DNA of 24,202 nucleotides. Origin: Pelomyxa schiedti. Lineage: Eukaryota; Evosea; Pelobiontida; Pelomyxidae. Positions 1 through 14,100 of the stretch are shown here, one piece after another. The stretch's first letter is position 1. Each line of letters begins with the position of its first letter. The stretch lies in NCBI GenBank assembly GCA_020536535.1, contig JAHLWZ010001054.1, forward strand, positions 1-24,202. Direction: 5' to 3'. The translations under genes were made by a program, and so were the position numbers. The notes under the pieces are model-generated. The model saw only the letters and a list, made by a program, of their open reading frames with translations. It made no database searches and had not been told where the DNA came from.

Positions 1-116
1 GTGTAATGTGGCAAATGAGTTCTCACTATCATTATTCATGTACTAATAATTAGTGTGCTCACATCACAATGGCCGTTGTGCCATCCTCATGTGTTACATT
101 GGCAGTGATGTCAACA

Positions 117-202
117 CGCCACTCTCTCACACTGTCCCCGCAAACCACAACCAACAACCCTCATCAAAGCCACAGAATCACCACACAACAACAACAAACA
201 AA
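117..202 (+). repeat. Inverted repeat arm A (86 bp, exact)
   Basis: These 86 bases are identical to the reverse complement of 834-919, with no mismatch across the whole length; identity stops abruptly at both ends. In this orientation and frame the segment encodes SHTVPANHNQQPSSKPQNHH, the same peptide the giant gene encodes in its cytoplasmic tail exon. The two arms are separated by about 630 bp. Confidence 0.9.
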
Positions 203-280
203 AGTACCCCCATCCAGACACAGAGATGCGACCTCGCACGTGTTTCCAAAAAATGCCACAACATTCGGATTTTTTTTTTG

Positions 281-694
281 GAGAAGGAGGTTTTCGATGA
301 AACCAGTGCCACAGAAGTTTTTGGCCAGAACTTTGAGGCCCACCTGTGCATAAGGAGAACTATGTTGGTCAGCTACAACAGGAAGTTTAAGTTTGAACCA
401 AACACAAGCATCAAACAGAAGAATTGTTGACCCATTACAGTTGTAAGGTACCCAACAATCCCTGATTACTATAATAACTACGCCTGGTTTGGGTTCAATC
501 CCCCAAGTCTCAGTGCTAATAATAATGTTTCTCCTGAGCTACAAACTGAGTTTTTGTTTGAAAAACTAAAACTCCGCCAACGAACCATCTCTGTACAATC
601 ACCAATACATGCCAAGTTTGTTCTCATGAGGAGCTACTGTAGCTGTTATCTTCGTAATCGTCGTTGTCAGAGAACCGGTGTGTATCATACATAG
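281..694 (+). CDS. Unrecognised protein, 3' exons (partial or degenerate gene)
   Basis: I do not recognise this protein. Two plus-strand segments look coding by composition. The first (about 284-390) reads EVFDETSATEVFGQNFEAHL and continues to SYNRKFK. The second (448-694) reads YPTIPDYYNNYAWFGF, then a stretch with LQTEFLFEKLKLRQRTISVQ, and stops at 692-694. A GT-AG intron at 391-447 (57 nt, phase 2) joins them in frame. A T-rich tract ending in AG at about 271-283 could be the upstream acceptor. The open frame extends upstream through 117-202, where it carries a segment identical to the tail of the minus-strand giant gene. The last 71 nt overlap the 3' end of that gene in the opposite direction, so the true end may be earlier, or this may be a decaying copy. 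No start codon was settled. Confidence 0.4.
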
Positions 695-2147
695 CATCGA
701 CGGCTGACATTTGCAGTTTGGGTTTGTTCTTGCTGTTGTTGTTTGGTTTGTGAGTGGTTGTTGTTGTTGCTGCTGTTGTATTTATGTGTGTGTTGTTGTG
801 TGGTTTTTGAGGGAAAGCAACAGAATGTTGTGGTTTGTTTGTTGTTGTTGTGTGGTGATTCTGTGGCTTTGATGAGGGTTGTTGGTTGTGGTTTGCGGGG
901 ACAGTGTGAGAGAGTGGCGGGAGTTTGGAATTATGGGATGTGTGGGGCTGTTGCTTGTGCTGGTGATGAGGTGTTGTTGTTGTTGCATGATGCAATGGGT
1001 TGTTTGTGGGTGCCGGTTTGGTTCCGGTTGTGGCGGAGAGGTTGTTATGCTTTTTGGGTGCACCTGTGGTGTGCATGCTGTGTGAGAGACTTGTGGGAGA
1101 GGAGGACGGGAATTGAGGGGGATGGTGGCTGGTGGAGTGAGATAAGCCCGCCGGGCCCGGCGCCGTGGTTGCGATTATGGGCTGGTGTGCAACAGGCGGT
1201 GGTGGGTAGAGTATCGGCGGCAGGTTCTTTGGCTGATTCGGAATTTGTTGGGACCTGGATAGGTGGACTTGTGGCTTGTTGTTGTAGCTGGTGGTACTTG
1301 CTGCAGGAGAGTGATGCGGGAGTGGCTGCCGTTGTTCGGGAAGCTTCATTGTTGCGGAGTGTGTAGGTGAGTGCTTGCTGGGTGTTAGTTGTGAGGTTCT
1401 TGCGTGGCGGGGTGGTGGCTCGGCGTAGGGTTCGGGTTCATCACTGAAGCTCTCGGGGTCCTCAGAGGAATATGCCTCATCCTGTTCGCTGCGACTTCGG
1501 CTGCGGCCGCTACTGTGGCTGCTGCTACTGCTCTGTGGCTCACTGTTGTTGTTGTCATCATGGAAATCAAGATTGTTCATTTTGACTGTGGCTGTCATCT
1601 GCTTAACGTAAGGGCAAATAAAAAGAAAATTGCAAAATATCACCCCAACTGGCCGGACAAACTCGGGTTCCATAAATAGGCCACTACACTGGGATTAAAC
1701 ATTAAAGTTTGAATAAGCATTGGGTTACTTGTAATGCGATGAAGCCAACTCAGAAATGTGTGACCGAACTGATTTCTGTGGGGAGGTTCTTTCTCCTGCG
1801 TATGTGCTTACCAAGGGATTTTGTGTCCTGTGAAAAAATGTCAGTTTGGCAAGTTAAAAATCTATGGAACGCACTTGGACAGTGAAGCTGTGTTCATAAA
1901 CACAAGTGGCTGTGAGGGCAGTACAGGTGGTGCAGTAGCTCGTGTCACAGATGGCAGCGCAGATACCGCTGGAGCTCCTTGGTGTTGTTGCTGAGCAAAA
2001 GCCGCGGTGTGGTGCAATTGGCTTTGGGCTGGAGGAAGTCTGATGGTGTTCAATGCTGACATCTCAATACCCACAGCAGAAGCCGGACCAGACGTTAAAG
2101 TTGTTGGCCGCTGAGCTTCATCTGCAAAAACCACAAGAGATTTACTC
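624..2147 (-). other. Cytoplasmic low-complexity tail of the giant protein
   Basis: Three exons encode the tail: 1875-2147, a 16-nt exon 1812-1827 (coding TQNPL), and 624-1598. The junctions keep frame (phase 2, then phase 0). The last intron is long for this gene (213 nt). The tail begins with Gln/Pro/Ala-rich sequence, then a Ser/Arg/Glu block (SGRSRSRSEQDEAYSSEDPE), then Pro/Ser/Thr/His/Asn repeats, and ends in an acidic stretch, FSDNDDYEDNSYSSSS. It looks disordered, with many acidic-Ser sites that could be phosphorylated. A separate small gene starting at the ATG near 1596 is an alternative. Confidence 0.6.
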
Positions 2148-5100
2148 CTTGTTGCTTTTTAGTGTGTTGAGGAAGAATCGGTTGGCAAACCTGGCATCAG
2201 TAGGCTTGATGAAGAACCGAATCAAAAAGATAATGTGTGCTAAAACAACACCTGCGATACATCCCAGATGCACAATACCTACCAGATAGAGTATCACTGA
2301 AGGCATCTATGGGAATAATTAGAATAAAATGGTACAAGAAAGCACTTACAGTGTCAAATGACGAAAGGAAGTTGCACAAGACCCCAAATAGGGCAACGAG
2401 AAGTGTGGAACTAGACAGGAAGAACTCCCACCGAGTAGTATATATTCGACGGAACATAAGGAGAAGAAGCATTAGGCAAATCAACGCCTTAAGGAAAGGA
2501 GAAATATGTTGGAAAGAGCAATTTATCCAAATAGATACCACTGAGAGCAAAAATTGAGGCAATCGGTATGGTGAAACAAGTACATTCACAGCACAGAGCA
2601 AGAATAAGAATCCAAGAAGAAGGGGTCCATAGTAGTAGCTTGAGGTTTCAAATACTTCATACATAAAACCAAAGAAAGGTTTTACATTGACCTTGCGTTT
2701 TTATTATCACAAATCATTGTTTTTGGAAGAAATGCACACATCATCTAGTCTAGTCTCGAATTTCCACATCAAGAAGAAGGATGCAATAGGAAATGGAACT
2801 GAAAACAGAAGAAGAATTGCGTAGCTCATCAACATTACAAAAACATGTGTGCCCTCGTAACAGGTAGTTCCCCGGTCCCAGTTCAACACACTGCGACCGA
2901 CTTGAGTAAATGGTTGGCAGTCAACCCCCTGAAGAAAGTGTCATGCATCAGGTTATGAAAGAAGAACTACCTGTAGAGCACGTGTCGTTATAGTCACGTA
3001 GGAGATGGCGCAATAGACCATGACGGTCCTCACAGTAGAAAAGATGGCTCTTTCAAAAAGATCAGGATCCACAAGGAAGCTGTAAGCAAGAGTGCCACAA
3101 ACTGGAGGTACGGAATTAAATAAAAGGGAAATAAGGAGTGTTTCACACCAAAAAATGTAAGGCACAATGCATTCACCAGAATTGTATCGAAAAATATCTG
3201 AGTGAGAGACTGTGGGAGCAGTGTACAAGCAGGGCGTATAAACACCCCAACATCAAGAATTCCAAAAGTGATGTCTGTGTACGCTTCAGTCATGAACTTG
3301 GGTGTGTTCTCAGTGGCCATTTGCTTTCAAGAAAGATTGTAAGTCAGTGATTTTAAGACAGATAGATTCACATACTCCACAAACAACAATAGTCTGCAGA
3401 AGAACCAATGTCCACGCTAATCTTGCCACTTTTCTCGTATCAAGGTTGAGCAGTGCAAACAATAGCAATAACAAAAAGATGAAGTAAAACCCTGCCAGGA
3501 TGAATATCCACCAGCTTTCGCAAGTTTCACATAACTCACCCTGATCACGACTTTAAGCAAGAGAAACAGGCAAAGAGTTCCTACCTGTTGGTAGTAATCA
3601 TCTTTGCACAGCCCACAGAATTGACCAGTATAACGTTCACTGCACTCAGAGAGCCTACCCCCAAGGCATCTCTCATGAGGTCTGCACTCAACAACCCACC
3701 CACAGTCCTCACCTTCATTCCACCATCCTGCATCTGGCCATAGCCTGTTACCCCCTGGACATATTGCACCCCTGGGACATGGATGGCAGTCGGTGCCTTT
3801 CCCATAGAAACCAGGTTCTGGGCAGTCTTCTGTGTAGAGAATTCCAGGTGAAAGCACACCGAAACCCCCATCTGGGTTTGTAACCTGTGACATAAGGGTA
3901 ACAAGGAACAAGAGAACAAAGGACACACTGTGATATTTTGGTAGCCCCCAACAGTGCTGGTAGGGGCATCAAAGTAGAGTATGTCAGATGAAGCCTATGT
4001 TTGAGTTCCCTTGAGAAAATGGGAAAATGGGCAACTTGACATACCCAGATAGATGGAATGCCACTGTAAGCACCAACAGTTACAGTGGCACCAGCCACAA
4101 AGTTGGAACCATTAAGAGAATATGTGCCAGGTTCTGAGGCAAGCGGAGCAACATTGGGCCACACAGATTGGACCTTAGGGAATGTAATTCGCCGGAAAGA
4201 GACCTATAAACGAAGGTAAAAAAAAAACTTTTGCAACGGCACAAACTGTTATTTCAACAGGGAGGAGCTGCTGATAGAGGGGATCTTCACTGTCAATAGT
4301 AAGTTTAACTGAAACGAAAATAGTGTCTGATGTCTCGTATCGTAATGCGTTTCTTATCTATGCAAAAGAGTTATTCATTGTTAGGTCATGTGGCTGAGGT
4401 GGACTGTACCCCTTTAACTGAGACCGATACTGGAATGTTCCAGTTCCCCTCTGTAAAGTTGAGAGTAAGGGGAGATATTACAAGAACTCCTGACGGCAGA
4501 GCGGAAATATTCAGAACAACCGGTGATAATGGTTGACTTGTCAAACAGGTTTCAAAGTACCAGATCTCCCTAAGTTTATTAGCCTTGATCTGGGAGAAGT
4601 AGAAAAATACCCTAGTTCCGAGGTTGCCCCGGTAATATTTGATACATAGATGGAAGCAAAGTCATTGTTGATATTCCAAACCGGCACTATAAGAGGTAAT
4701 GTCTGAATCATATTTTAGAGGGTGGCACCAGGCAAGCATAATATCCAGGGAAAAGTAGACAAACCCGCTTTCGCGAATCCGAGTCAAACCTGATGTAGTA
4801 TAGAGTATCTCCATCATCGGTGAAGTCATCCACACCACGTATCCTGTTGGGAGTCAGGGTCTTACACATTAAGTAAGCCTTACAGGACAGGCTGTGGATA
4901 ATCCCAATTTGACGAAGAGAACACAATTTGACTTGGTGACACAACCTGTTCATGAAAGTCAGTAGTTTTAGCGATCAAATTTAGAGGCCTACTCCTTCTG
5001 TAGTGTCAGTGGAAGAAACCGAAATAAGCAGTATTCCACTAGAAGGTGGCTGATCAAGTGCAACCCATATTGCTGCAGTTCCGCCAATCTCCGTTGTATT

Positions 5101-8100
5101 GGCAGTGGCAATTGAAACCTGCAACGATGAAAATGAAATACGAAAGCTCAAATCGCTTACTTGGAATGGATCAGAAACATCATTGTCAACATTGAGACAA
5201 TGTATCACAGAGGGTGCCAACAAGGCGTACTGCTGATCCCCCATTAAAACACTGACAGAAACTGTATAGAGTATTGGTCTTTTTTTGTTATGGCCAGAAA
5301 GTGAAAATTGTGAGTAAAATTGAGAGTCCATGTAAGCATACCCGTCAGAAAGACTATCATCCACACCATGAATAGTAACTGTTTGGGGAATGTTCCAAAC
5401 AGAAGGGTCAAACCAGAGCGACAGAGGCGCAGAAGAGGCCTCACTGGCATCACTTACATAGATTTGGAGAACAACAGTAATGTCCGGCTGTGACCTATTT
5501 TTGTTTTTTCCCCTCATTAATGCTAAAAGCCCTAAGTTGTGCTATCATACAGCAAGCAAACAGTGAAGAGAGTATTTCCTCCAGATTCCGTTGTTCTCCA
5601 TATGGTTAATTGGCCATCGGGTATTGGAGCAGGTGAGATGAAAATTCCGGGCTTGTCATTGTCTATGTGCATCAGTGAGTGGGTGCATGCATTTATGCCA
5701 TCGTATTTCACGTCACTGCTTTGCACTGGACCACATTGCACGGTATAGGAAGTATTGCCTTCAGCAATGAAATCATTTGTTTCAATGATAGTGAATGTCT
5801 GAGACGAAAATTAAAGAGCTGTCAAATGTGGGATGGATTTAAACCTGAATAATATTCCAGTTTTGACTTGAAAACGTTGGGGATCCAGAAGGTGATATGT
5901 AAGCCTGAGATGAAGGGGAAACAGAAATTGGAATTGTCACTGTTGCAAGGGGCTGGGAGGTCAGCTGAAGTTGGAATGATGACTGTGGAGGAATTTTTTA
6001 CTTCAGGGGTAGGGAAGGACATGTGACATACAGTTACAGACCCATCTTCCGTAGTGTATGAAGAGGTAAGGTCACTGCAGTATACAGATGCAATGTCATT
6101 ATCATTATTGAACATTGGGAGGTTTCTGACCACCCCATTAAAGGGAGAAGAACTCCTGAAGGTACGTGAACTTAAATGAAAATGGTTAATGAGTTTACCT
6201 ATTTGAAGAGGCTGAAAGTGTCAAGGTGTAAGAAACTGTACCATCAGCAATGTAATCATCTACACCTTGAACGGTAAATTGTTTTGAGGTGCTCCAAGTG
6301 CCGGATGTAAAATAGACTACTGAAGGGGATACAACCGCCTTGTTTATGTGAGAATAGTGTTTTGATGTGGATCATTTGTAACCTCATTGGTATTGGATGA
6401 TACAGCATAAACAGTGATTATTTCATTGCTGATAGGAGCGGCAGATAACGAGACAGTCACTGTGGCACTAAGTCCGCTTTCAGATGTAAATGCTGAAATG
6501 AGAAGGAAGGGTGTGGGTATGGTTAAGGTATCTATTTATTTTGAAATAAGTACCGGAAGAGCTTGAAACAGAAAGATCTGCCCTGTCATTGTCCAGGTTG
6601 GTAACAGAAACGTAAGTTTCACTATTATTGTATAAAGAATCCTTGGAACTGGTTGGGCCAAATCCCAAGATACAATGCTGATCTCCATCCACAACGGAGT
6701 CATCCAACCCTCGACAGCTTACCACCTATCATGATAACTAAGATCTACTGACAATGTGAGAAGTTACTTGAAGCTGGCTCCATGTGGAGCTGCTGAATGT
6801 CATCTGGGAAGGAGAACAAGTAATTTCATCAAGGCAATCACTGTTCACGTGGATAGGGACTAAAACATTTGCCAGTGGTGATGATAAGAGTTTAACTGAG
6901 AAGGATGCGGATGCCCCCGCTGTAGAGATCAACATTTTAGTTTTTCCTCACCACTGCAAATACAATACCTTCTGTTGTATTTCCAGATGTAGGGGAAACC
7001 GACATCCCCCATTGGTCATCATTGATATTTCTCATGAGTAGTGTTGATGTAACTCCCACAAAACTTGGATCACTTCCACTGCTTGGAGCACATACAGCAG
7101 GGCCAACAGTTAGAGAATAAACCACATCTCCATCAGCCACATAGTCATCAACACCCACGATAACTATTGTCCAGTTGTTACTCCATGCAGAGGGTAGCAC
7201 TGAGATTGTTGGGGGTGCAGGGAAAGAAACCTATGAGCGAAATGAGGAAAGGTTCAAATAAATGAATAACAACTTTAGCTTCTGAAGAATCGTTGACTGT
7301 CAGTGGTAGGACCAATGTACACTGAGGCATTGCTTGCAGATGGGCCCTGTGGGGAAAATTATCTTACAAGAATTCTGAGGTGTTATGTGATGGAGGGCAT
7401 ACATTATTGAGACAGAACCACCACTCTCGGAGGTTGTTATATTGTGGTAGAAAAGAGATACTGCAGCAATCTCATTGTCCAAGTTGGTCATAAGGGGGAA
7501 GGAATTGCTAAAATCTTGGTTGTTATACAGTGGATCGGAAGATGAAGTTGGAACAGCTTTGATGTTGTAAGAAACATTGCCATCAGCGTAAAAATCGTCC
7601 AGACTGTGAAAATATTACAACAGAAAACTTCATGTCATTCAGCACACCCAGTCACTGTTACAGTCTGAAAAATATTCCAGTTGAGGATAGTATAAGTCAG
7701 TGAAGTGGGATTAATTGTTGCTTCGGTGGTATCACTCACATCAAGGGGAATAACTACAGAAGCTTGTGGAAGACCTGCTTGGGATTTACTCCAAAGTCAA
7801 GAACTTCCCGACTTACACTGGAGCTTGCAAATGAAAGTAACAGAAGAACCACTTTCAGATGTTTGGGAGACAGAGCTCGTTCTAACAACTTGCATTCCAA
7901 TTGTGTCGTTGTCCGTATTGATGACAGTGACCTCTTCCTTTAGATTCTAGAAGTATTTGAAAATGTAATAACTTCCCCCTTAAGAACTAGAATACATTGT
8001 AAAGAGAGTCCAGAGACGACGAGGGACCAAAAACGAGTTTGCAAGTGACATTTCCATCCACATAAGGATCATCAACTCTGAAGCAAGTTAATACGGTGTG

Positions 8101-11100
8101 GTGGTGAATGGTTCTATACCCAAAGACTGTAAGGAACTGAACGGTGGCCCAATTGCCAGGGGTGAAAGAGATAATGGAAGTGGACAATACACATTCTGTA
8201 GTATCATTGGAGCTTACTGATACCGTGACTCCAGCCAACGGTTGAGATGTAAGAGAAACACCGATGGAGGCTTGTTGACCACCCTCAGATACCACCAGAG
8301 GGAAGGTGTACTGTAGGGAGATCTATTTTTGTGTGAGTCACAGGGTGGTAAAATCAAGAGTCTTACTGAGGCATGGTCATTGTCACTATTAGCAAGTGTG
8401 AATGGACTTCCAGTAACAGCCAAAGAATTGTATAATGTATCCGACGAAGTAGCAGGCCCAATTTTTATTGTGTACAAGACAGTACCATCAACAACAAAGT
8501 CATCCAGCCCCGTAATTTGGATCTACTGTGGGCATCAGACTGGAGATGGACTTTTGGTTGGGAATACATTTTGGCGAGTGAGCCAATTTGCAGTTGTAAA
8601 TACAAGAGGTGGCAAAGGAGTGATACTCGCTTCCGTACTGTCAGATAGAGAAAAAGGTACAGTAACACTATCAGCAGGCATTGTATTCAGTTGAACCTTG
8701 CTTTAAATTATGTGCGGAAAAAAGAAGGTGTGTGGGTACTGAGGCAACAATGCTGGTGCCGCTTTCGGTGGTAGTATTTCCAGAGAACACAACGGTGATT
8801 CCTGGGGTATCATTGTCTACATTCAGAATCTAAGAGAAGTGGGTAATTTGCAGTCATGTACTGTCCCTAGCATACAGAAATCGGGGCAATTGGGATAGAT
8901 TGGTAGTTAGGATCAGAAGAAGTTGTCGAACACTGCACTGTGTAGTACACGTTTCCATCTACAATTACATCATCCTGGCCAATTACTTGGGTGTACTGCC
9001 AAGAGTTCCATGTTGTGGGGGAGAGGTATGCATCACCAGCAATAATCCTGGATGATCGCATTAAATTATGTGAAGGTTGGCGTTAATTTCTCACCCCTCA
9101 GAGGTGTCATCTGACACACAGGTAATAGTCACAAGATCTGTTGGCTGGCTGTCAAGTTTGAAGCCCAGGTCAAAGACCGCTCCACTCTCTGAAGTCGTGC
9201 AGGGGCAGGGTGTCACTTGCACTCCACTGTGGTCATTGTCAACATTTGTAATGAACGTTGTTGTCACAAGATTGTTGAATAACGGATCAAGGGAAGCAGA
9301 CTAAAGAAAACAATGAGAGAAAGACTAAATGGCAAAGGCCAACCTGGAACACCAACGAACATGTGGTGTTGCCGTCAGCAACAAAGTCATCAACACCAGT
9401 AACAGTGAACACTCTGTTTTAAAAAGGTATTAGGAACCAGCAGTAATCTGGTGCCACATACAATGGGCTGAGTGAGGTAGCAACAGTATAAATTGCACGT
9501 GAAGGGGAGATGATACACTCTGATATTGGATTGGACTGTGCTGTTATATTGACAGGAAATTGTGGCTGACAACTGAGAGAGAGCGTGATGGAGGTACTGC
9601 TTCCCGATTCAGAAGTGATAGGATTTAGACAGGAAGAGTGAAGGGCAGGGATGTCATCATCAAGATTTTTCCCAGTGAGGGGAGGTGGAGTGCTAATGAG
9701 AGCCTAATTAGTTTGTAGTATTATATAATCAGTTAAACGCATACACGCCCGAAAACAGGGGGTCGGAGCTAGTCAAGAAAAAGTTCACAGAGAATGGTTG
9801 GGAGCCATCAACAATATTATCATTGACACCTGTAACCCAGACACTTTGTACAACGTTCCAGGATGTAGGGGAAAAAGTGAGAGTGGCTGGTGCTACAGTT
9901 GCTTCAGAACTATCATTACAGCTGATACCAACGGACACCAGGGATACAGGTTGACTTGTCAATTGAATCTGCAACAAAGGTAAGTAGAAATCGGGAAAAA
10001 ACCTGAAAAGATGCTACATACATTGATTACTTGAGAGGTACCATTTTCTGATGTGAGCAAAGGGGTCACCATGGATATCAGCAGTGCTGAAAGAGATTAT
10101 CATATTTACGAAGTAGCTTTGAGGATAAACCTGGACAGAGCGACTTGGAATATGACGAACATGGAGTTGTCCAAGCACTTGTTGAGTCACCTCTCTGACA
10201 ATGAGTATCCAAGCACCAACCACACCCAGTATCGGCAATGCATAATGTGCATGTAGAAATAGCGCAGGAGTGACCTGAAGTGGTTCAAATTATCATAAAT
10301 GAAAATGACATCACAACATACACGTTGCGTACTCCCAGTTCGTGCAACTGGCAAACAGTGGGCCAGCAGATGTTCCTTCAAAGCAACGTTGTGATTCAGC
10401 ACACCAACCACACGTACTATTCGCTGTACATTGCTGGCAATCAGTATAGGCACAAAGAGGGCCTAGGGAAAGGAAAATGTGAGATGCTATTGACTGTGAC
10501 GAAATGTAAACCTAGTCCCCAGTTGCCAGTTAGCACTCCAGAAGTGGTATTTGAGGGAAAGGATGTGTAGGCCTTGTTATAAAGTTCGCCAATGACTGTG
10601 CATATAAGGTATCCCACAGCAGGGGGAGTGGCTCCCACTGTGCCGTTTATTGTTATGACAACTGTACTGTCGGTACTCTTTTTTCCCTTAGAATTCTGAA
10701 GTGATAAGAAGAATTTTACCCAATGGCCAAAGTATTGGTCACCAAGATTTTGGTTGAACTGAAACAGGGCATCAACAGCAAGCTTGCTAGAGAGCAGTGG
10801 CGAATTAGTTGGAGTATCAAAGGAAATTGTAATTGTATCTCCCACAGAGAACACGCCATCTCTAGAAAAACAGTTAGCAATTTTACCTGATGTCAGGAAA
10901 AACCTGTTATCAGGATCACTTGCAACAAAACTGGTAATAACTGGACCGGCTAGTGTTCCCCAATTGCCAACCAGTGTCGGCGACAATCCTTGAGATGGCA
11001 GCGAGGTCTTTTCTTTCTGTTAAGCAAAAGGTTTTCAAAGTGACTGACAAACCTCAGCAGCATTTTTTATTCGAGTTTGTGTTGATTTCAGTGTGATAGT

Positions 11101-14100
11101 GAATGAATTGATCGCAGGATTACCAGAGCCAGTAGTATTACTAATTGTCAGCACAAGAACATCTGCTGTTGCACCCCAGCTGGCACTGCGCTCTGGCGGT
11201 AAATGGAAAACCATTAATGTTAGAGAAGAACCTGTAAGAAGAACCCAAAGACACAGAAAAAGTAAAAACAGTGTCAATTACCGATTTGGTGGAAAGTGAC
11301 GGCATATTTGTTGCTGCAGAAAAAATAATTGTGATTGCATCCCCTTGAATATTCGTAAGACTGGAAATAAAATTAGTTTGCATGCCATTTGAGAAGAAGC
11401 AATCTTGGTTGTCAGGATCAGAGGCGGTGATAGATAATATGGAGGGTCCTGCTCTGTACAACAAAGTTACTTCTCAATTTAATATAACAAATTGCCTACA
11501 GTGTTCCCCAGTCTCCTGTAATTGGTGAAGAAAGGGATCTTGATGGTAGGGATATCGAGCCGTTATTCCTTACATCGCCTTGCACCCTCACAGTAAGAAT
11601 GCCAATGGCGGGAGGTGTTGCTGAGGCTACGCTGGCGATGCGAATAATGCAACAGCTGGGTGTAGCCCAAACGGCATTGTAATCAGCCCCAAGGTTTTGA
11701 CTGAAATAAAAGGTTGCATCAACCCTAAGTAAGGTGTTATTTGATTGGAAAAACCTCCCTTAGGGAAGAGCTGTACAGTGCTTTGGTAGAAACAGGGTTC
11801 TGGTTTGTATTCATGTTAAAGTAAATTTCCAAGGCATCGCCAACACTGTATAAGGCATCAGCATTGTCTGGATCTGAGGCAATGAAGTTTGTTATGATCG
11901 GTCCTGTAAGAGTACCCCAGTTCCCTGAAAGGACCGGGGAAGAGGAATTGCTGGGTAGAGAAGTATTTTGGGCATTCCTGAAGGAAACGTAAGTCAATAA
12001 CGAGGTGAAGGAACGAGAGACACCTGAGATTGGCAGATGGATGTATCGAAACTACAAGAACGCCAATATCTGGCCCAACAACAGAAGGGGTATTGATTGT
12101 GATAACTAATTCTGAGGCACTGTTTAACCACTCTCCAGAGTAGTCATCCCCAATGGGTTGAGAAAATGACAAAAGTGCGTCGATGTTTGACTTTGTTGCA
12201 ACGGCTTGCTGAGAACATGAAAACTAAGATAAAAATTATGAGTATTAAAGAATAAAACCTTGTTCGTTGCTTCGGAAAAAAAAAGAGTGATAATATCCCC
12301 CTTCCCGTAAATTGCATCCAGATTATCAGGATCACTGGCTACAAGTTGTGTGATGGAGGGTCCCGCTCTGAATGTAATTAGTATGAAGTATACAAGGAAA
12401 GGGATGTACTTTGTCCCCCAGTCACCTTTGGCCGTGGGAGATGATGTATTGCATGGCAAGGATGTGCCAGGTGAGTCTTTGAGGCTACTTGAAGAACATT
12501 TCACAGTGAGATTTGCTATAGTGGGGTTCGCTCCTTGTGGTCGTACAACAGTAATTCGCAGAAGGGTAGTATTCAACCATTTCCCCGTGTAGTTTGCTCC
12601 AAGGCTCTAAGTGAGGAAAAAACTTTAAAGTTGGTCCCTTGAGGAGACATTTTTACCTCTGAAAACGTAAAAAGGGAATCAATATTGGCCCTTGTCAGGT
12701 ACAAGCCATATGGCGTATTTGTTGGTTCATTGAACAACAGAGTCAGTGTATCGCCAGTGCTGTATATACCATCTTGGTTGTCGGGATCATCTGCAATAAG
12801 AGAGACTATGGATGGTCCACCCCTATCACCCCTTAAAAAAGAAAGTGGGTTTGGGGCAAAACTTACTTGGTTCCCCAATTGCCAGAGAGTAATGGAGACT
12901 GGGGGTATGATACAAGAGATTTGTAGCCAGAAGACTGTATGCCCCCCGTGAAATTGATGTAGAATTTTCCAGTGATGGGGTTACCACCTGATGGATCCAG
13001 AATCTTTATGTATAGCTTTGCTGTGGACCAATTCCCTGTATAGTTGGTTCCCAATGATGAACTAGGATGTGTTTTAAAAAAAAAATAACATATATTCAGA
13101 ATCAAGCACACCTAAATTTAATGAGTGAATCAACTTGAGCTTTTGTGGTCACAGGAGGCCTGGTCGTATCTACATTAAAGACTATCACAAGCACATCGCC
13201 AGTGCTGAAGATAGCATCACCATTATCAGGGTCAGTGGCTTTAAGAAGCGTGATGTTTGGTCCAGACCTGACATTGAAAGTGAGATGAAGGAATTAGCTT
13301 TTCGACATACAATGTTCCCCAGTTTCCAGTGAGTGGAGGGCTTGTGCCATTCGAAGGGAAAGACAAGTTATTTTGGTCTTTCAAGTTTCCAGCCTTTTTA
13401 ACAGTTGCGGTTGTAGTTGAAATGATAGGACTTCCTCCCAAAGGATTCTGAATTGTGAGGCGTAACAGGCTACTTGTTTCCCATTTCCCTGTATAGTTCA
13501 ATCCCAACGATTGTGTAAAGCTTATCGAGAGGAGTTACTGGTGGCAGGAAGAAAATCAAAACTTACGTCAAAAGCGCATCGACGTTGCTTTTAGTGTCCA
13601 CTGCTGGCTAGTAGAACATGAGTATTCATGTCTTTAAAACTCCACTAAATTACAGTGTAGTGACAAAACCTGGTTTGTTGGTTCACTGAAAGTGAGGGTT
13701 ATAGTATCTCCTGCACTGAATATGGCATCACCATTATCGGGATCTGATGCTACCATGCTTGTGATCGTTGGTCCTTGTCTGGTACCCCAATTCCCTGAAA
13801 GAAAGTTAGGAAATAACACAACAGCAATATTATCGAACCTATGAGTGGGCCGATAGTTCCATTGGCTGGAAGTGAAGTTTGAGCCTTATTCAGAATTACA
13901 CCTTTTACGGTTATATTATAAATGAGAAATTGGAGGTGAACCTTTTATAGAAACGTTGCATGATCCAATTTGCACAGTTGAGCCAGTTACATTCAAAAGG
14001 GATACGACAAAGATGCTTTCTGAATACCATAAACCAGAAAAAGAAGAGCCAAGTACTTTGTCAAAGGAAAACATTCTAAAAGTTTCAGATCATACGAAAA

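Noticed and set aside
743-1366. 207-residue plus-strand open frame
   Set aside because: It is antisense to the low-complexity tail exon; its Cys/Val/Leu/Trp-rich composition is the shadow of repeated CAA/ACC-type codons on the minus strand.
4330-4536. 68-residue plus-strand frame
   Set aside because: The minus strand here encodes the last Calx-beta-like unit (for example LTLNFTEGNWNIPVSVSVKG), so the plus frame is a shadow.
10187-10453. A degenerate Calx-beta unit with VVGVLNHNVALKEH
   Set aside because: The alternative frame gives a clean PSI cysteine pattern that repeats in the next segment, a better explanation.
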